Shown: positions 6,207 through 7,709 of the stretch, piece after piece
Position numbering within the stretch: position 1 is the stretch's first letter
Layout: each line of letters starts with the position of its first letter
NCBI GenBank assembly: GCA_947565265.1
Contig: CANOFK010000045.1
Location: forward strand, 1 to 7,709
Length of the DNA stretch: 7,709 bases
Direction of reading: 5' to 3'
Source: an uncultured Clostridia bacterium
GTDB lineage: Bacteria > Bacillota > Clostridia > Oscillospirales > Acutalibacteraceae
Notes under the pieces: model-generated
What the model was told of the DNA's origin: nothing
The model's database searches: none
Seen by the model: the letters and a program-made list of their open reading frames with translations, nothing else
Made by a program: the position numbers and the translations under genes

Positions 6207-7368
6207 GTATGATAAACTGGTAAATTTCACTGTAAAACAGATCAAACCCTCCGGCATCCGGCGTTTTTTTGACATCGCCACCGAGATGGAGGACGTGATA
6301 TCCCTCTCGGTAGGCGAGCCGGACTTTTACACCCCCTGGCATATCCGGGAGGCGGGCATTGCCTCGCTGGAAAAGGGGCGCACCCGCTATACCCCCAACC
6401 GGGGGTTCATCCAACTGCGGCAGGAGGTGGCCAATTTCCTTGGGCGGCACTATGGGGTGGCATACGCCCCCGAAAGCCAGGTGCTCATCACCGTGGGCGG
6501 CTCCGAGGCCATAGACCTGTGCGTGCGCAGCCTCATCAACCCCGGGGATGAGGTGCTGATACCGGAGCCCAGCTTTGTGTGCTACGTGCCCATCACCCAA
6601 ATGGCCGGGGGCGTGCCGGTGGTCATTGAAACCACGCCGGAAAACGGCTTTAAGCTGACCGCCCGGCAGTTGGAGGAAAAGATCACCGAAAAAACCAAGC
6701 TGCTGATCATGCCCTACCCCAACAACCCCACCGGCGCGGTCATGGGCCGGGCGGAACTGGAGGAGATCGCCAGGGTGGTGGAGCGCCACAACCTGCTGGT
6801 GCTTTCCGACGAGATCTACGCCGCCCTTACCTATACCCAAGAGGGGCACGTGACCTTTTCCTCCCTGCCGGGCATGGAGGGGCGCACCGTGGTGGTCAAC
6901 GGCTTTTCCAAGGCCCATTCCATGACCGGCTGGCGGCTGGGGTATGCCGCCGGGCCCAAAGAGATCATTTCGCTGATGACGAAACTGCACCAGTTCGCCA
7001 TTATGAGCGCCCCCACCACCAGCCAGTACGCCGCTATAGAGGCCCTGAAAAACGGCGACGAGGACATGGCCTATATGCGTAGCCAGTATGATATGCGCCG
7101 CAGGCTGATTGTGGACGGCCTGAACCAGATGGGCCTGAAGTGCTTTGAGCCGGAAGGGGCCTTTTATGTGTTCCCCTCGGTCAAGTCTACCGGCCTTACC
7201 TCCGCCGAGTTCTGCGAAAAACTGATCTACGGCAAACGGGTGGCCGTGGTGCCCGGCGATGCCTTCGGCCAAAGCGGCCAGGGCTTTGTGCGTATCTCTT
7301 ACTGCTATTCGGTCAAACATATCACCGAGGCACTGGAACGCATCCAGGCTTTTTTGCAGGAACTGTAG
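6199..7368 (+). CDS. class I/II PLP-dependent aminotransferase (AlaT/PatA-like)
   Basis: A 389-residue fold-type I aminotransferase of the aspartate aminotransferase superfamily. Visible landmarks: SVGEPDFYTP near the N-terminus; a YTPNRG substrate-loop segment; NNPTG (175-179); SDEIY with D204 and Y207 contacting PLP; the Schiff-base lysine K238 in NGFSKAHSMTGWRLGY; and R365 in GFVRISYCYS, which binds the substrate carboxylate. The SKAHSMTGWR form points to subgroup I-gamma (AlaT, PatA, AspC-like), not HisC. Likely reactions are alanine or aspartate transamination with 2-oxoglutarate, or N-acetyl-diaminopimelate transamination in lysine synthesis. Sequence alone does not decide. The start is GTG 6199, with GAGAGAGGGAG (6180-6190) about eight bases upstream, inside the end of the Lrp gene, so translation is probably coupled. 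It is the last gene of the operon. Confidence 0.93.
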   Translation: MIEYDKLVNFTVKQIKPSGIRRFFDIATEMEDVISLSVGEPDFYTPWHIREAGIASLEKGRTRYTPNRGFIQLRQEVANFLGRHYGVAYAPESQVLITVGGSEAIDLCVRSLINPGDEVLIPEPSFVCYVPITQMAGGVPVVIETTPENGFKLTARQLEEKITEKTKLLIMPYPNNPTGAVMGRAELEEIARVVERHNLLVLSDEIYAALTYTQEGHVTFSSLPGMEGRTVVVNGFSKAHSMTGWRLGYAAGPKEIISLMTKLHQFAIMSAPTTSQYAAIEALKNGDEDMAYMRSQYDMRRRLIVDGLNQMGLKCFEPEGAFYVFPSVKSTGLTSAEFCEKLIYGKRVAVVPGDAFGQSGQGFVRISYCYSVKHITEALERIQAFLQEL

Positions 7369-7370
7369 GT

Positions 7371-7400
7371 GGCCAAGGCCAAGGCCAAGCCCAAGCCCAA
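7371..7400. repeat. hexamer tandem repeat after the aminotransferase
   Basis: Five head-to-tail hexamers begin two bases after the stop codon: three GGCCAA (7371-7388) and two GCCCAA (7389-7400), followed by a partial GGCC. It is a small, slightly diverged microsatellite. It leads directly into a hairpin at 7405. No coding role is apparent. Confidence 0.85.
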
Positions 7401-7404
7401 GGCC

Positions 7405-7423
7405 GTGGGGACGCTGTCCCCAC
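7405..7423 (+). terminator. GC-rich hairpin downstream of the operon, weak terminator candidate
   Basis: GTGGGGAC (7405-7412) and GTCCCCAC (7416-7423) form a perfect 8-bp stem with a GCT loop, 36 bases after the aminotransferase stop. There is no T-tract after it, so it is not a canonical Rho-independent terminator. It may stabilise the 3' end of the mRNA or be part of a repeat cluster. Confidence 0.4.
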
Positions 7424-7430
7424 ACCCCTG

Positions 7431-7453
7431 CCAAAGGAGCAAAGCCCCTTTGG
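7431..7453. repeat. GC-rich hairpin, related to 221-243
   Basis: CCAAAGG (7431-7437) pairs with CCTTTGG (7447-7453). The unit aligns without gaps to 221-243 with 18 of 23 identical bases, including the AGCCCCTT core, and has a compensatory A-T for T-A change at positions 3/21. It has no T-tract. Confidence 0.55.
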
Positions 7454-7655
7454 AAACCCCTTTCCGCGCACCTGCGGGGATGTAACCTGGCCTGCCTTTC
7501 CCCTCGAGGAGCGCAGGCGGTGTACCGGATTTTTTCGTTTTTATTGTGTTGCGGAATGGTGATCGCCAAAAAAATAAGAAAAAAGAAGATAATAAAAATC
7601 AGCCTGATTGCGCGGGCATAAGCCCCCCAATAATAGCGCCCGAAAGCGCGGCCCC
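7454..7655. other. non-coding spacer, AT-rich second half
   Basis: I see no supportable gene. A short CCGC/GCGG stem lies at 7464-7477. From about 7527 the DNA turns A/T-rich, with a long purine A-run at 7567-7600. A 21-codon lysine-rich ORF (ATG 7556 to TAA 7621) lacks a ribosome binding site and is not annotated. Confidence 0.4.
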
Positions 7656-7704
7656 AAAAGTTTTTGAAGGGTGCAGGGAAACTTTTTTCAAAAAGTTTCC
7701 CTGC
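7656..7704. repeat. AT-rich 15-bp hairpin of a dispersed repeat type (right copy)
   Basis: GCAGGGAAACTTTTT (7673-7687) pairs perfectly with AAAAAGTTTCCCTGC (7690-7704) around a two-base TC. The AAACTTTT at 7679-7686 can instead pair with AAAAGTTT at 7656-7663, giving an alternative stem. This is the same arrangement as at 182-212. The window ends five bases later, so the right boundary of the repeat is unknown. Confidence 0.6.
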
Positions 7705-7709
7705 CCGCC

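Noticed and set aside
4394..7368. Histidine biosynthesis operon (HisJ plus HisC)
   Set aside because: The aminotransferase active-site segment SKAHSMTGWR is of the AlaT/PatA/AspC type, and no other his gene is present, so the pair is not read as HisC-HisJ.
6103..7569. 488-residue open frame on the minus strand across the aminotransferase
   Set aside because: It is a shadow of a GC-rich gene. The plus strand encodes a complete aminotransferase with all catalytic residues, and the minus frame shows no recognisable domain and is rich in G, H, L and P.
7556..7621. 21-codon lysine-rich small ORF
   Set aside because: It has no ribosome binding site. The lysines come from an A-rich tract, and nothing supports translation.
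1..7709. CRISPR array, tRNA or defence island
   Set aside because: No regularly spaced repeats with unique spacers, no tRNA-like cloverleaf and no defence-type genes are visible on either strand.

Overview
The window looks like chromosomal DNA from a GC-rich Firmicute, most likely a gut-type Clostridia of the Oscillospiraceae/Ruminococcaceae kind. This is inferred from four things: a YqzL-like small ORF in front of recO, a MutS2 with its Smr domain, strong GGAGG-type ribosome binding sites with some GTG and TTG starts, and GC-rich genes separated by AT-rich or hairpin-rich spacers. No rRNA, tRNA, CRISPR array or complete insertion sequence is visible.

Bases 1-558 hold no gene I can support. 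They contain a strongly C-skewed low-complexity tract, two repeat-type hairpins, a weak promoter candidate and a longer stem-loop. A short YqzL-like ORF (559-756) then overlaps the start of recO (674-1420). The 512-base gap from recO to mutS2 carries a 166-bp palindromic, MITE-like element (1568-1733), followed by a strongly structured leader (1773-1913). mutS2 (1933-4287) encodes a full-length MutS2 with ATPase, coiled-coil, KOW-like and Smr parts.

A clear extended -10 promoter (4345-4353) starts what looks like one four-gene transcription unit: a PHP-type histidinol-phosphatase family protein (4394-5206), a Nudix hydrolase (5217-5693), an Lrp/AsnC regulator (5712-6206) and a class I/II PLP aminotransferase (6199-7368). 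The last two overlap by 8 bases and resemble the alaR-alaT pair of Bacillus subtilis. The 341 bases after the operon are again non-coding, with a hexamer tandem repeat and three hairpins. Two of these hairpins resemble those at the left end of the window.

The coding content is mostly housekeeping: recombination repair, ribosome/DNA quality control and amino-acid metabolism. I did not find a convincing new multi-gene system. The unexplained content is in the spacers: the MITE-like palindrome, the mutS2 leader with mutually exclusive stems, and a dispersed hairpin family that shows one compensatory base-pair change between its two copies here.
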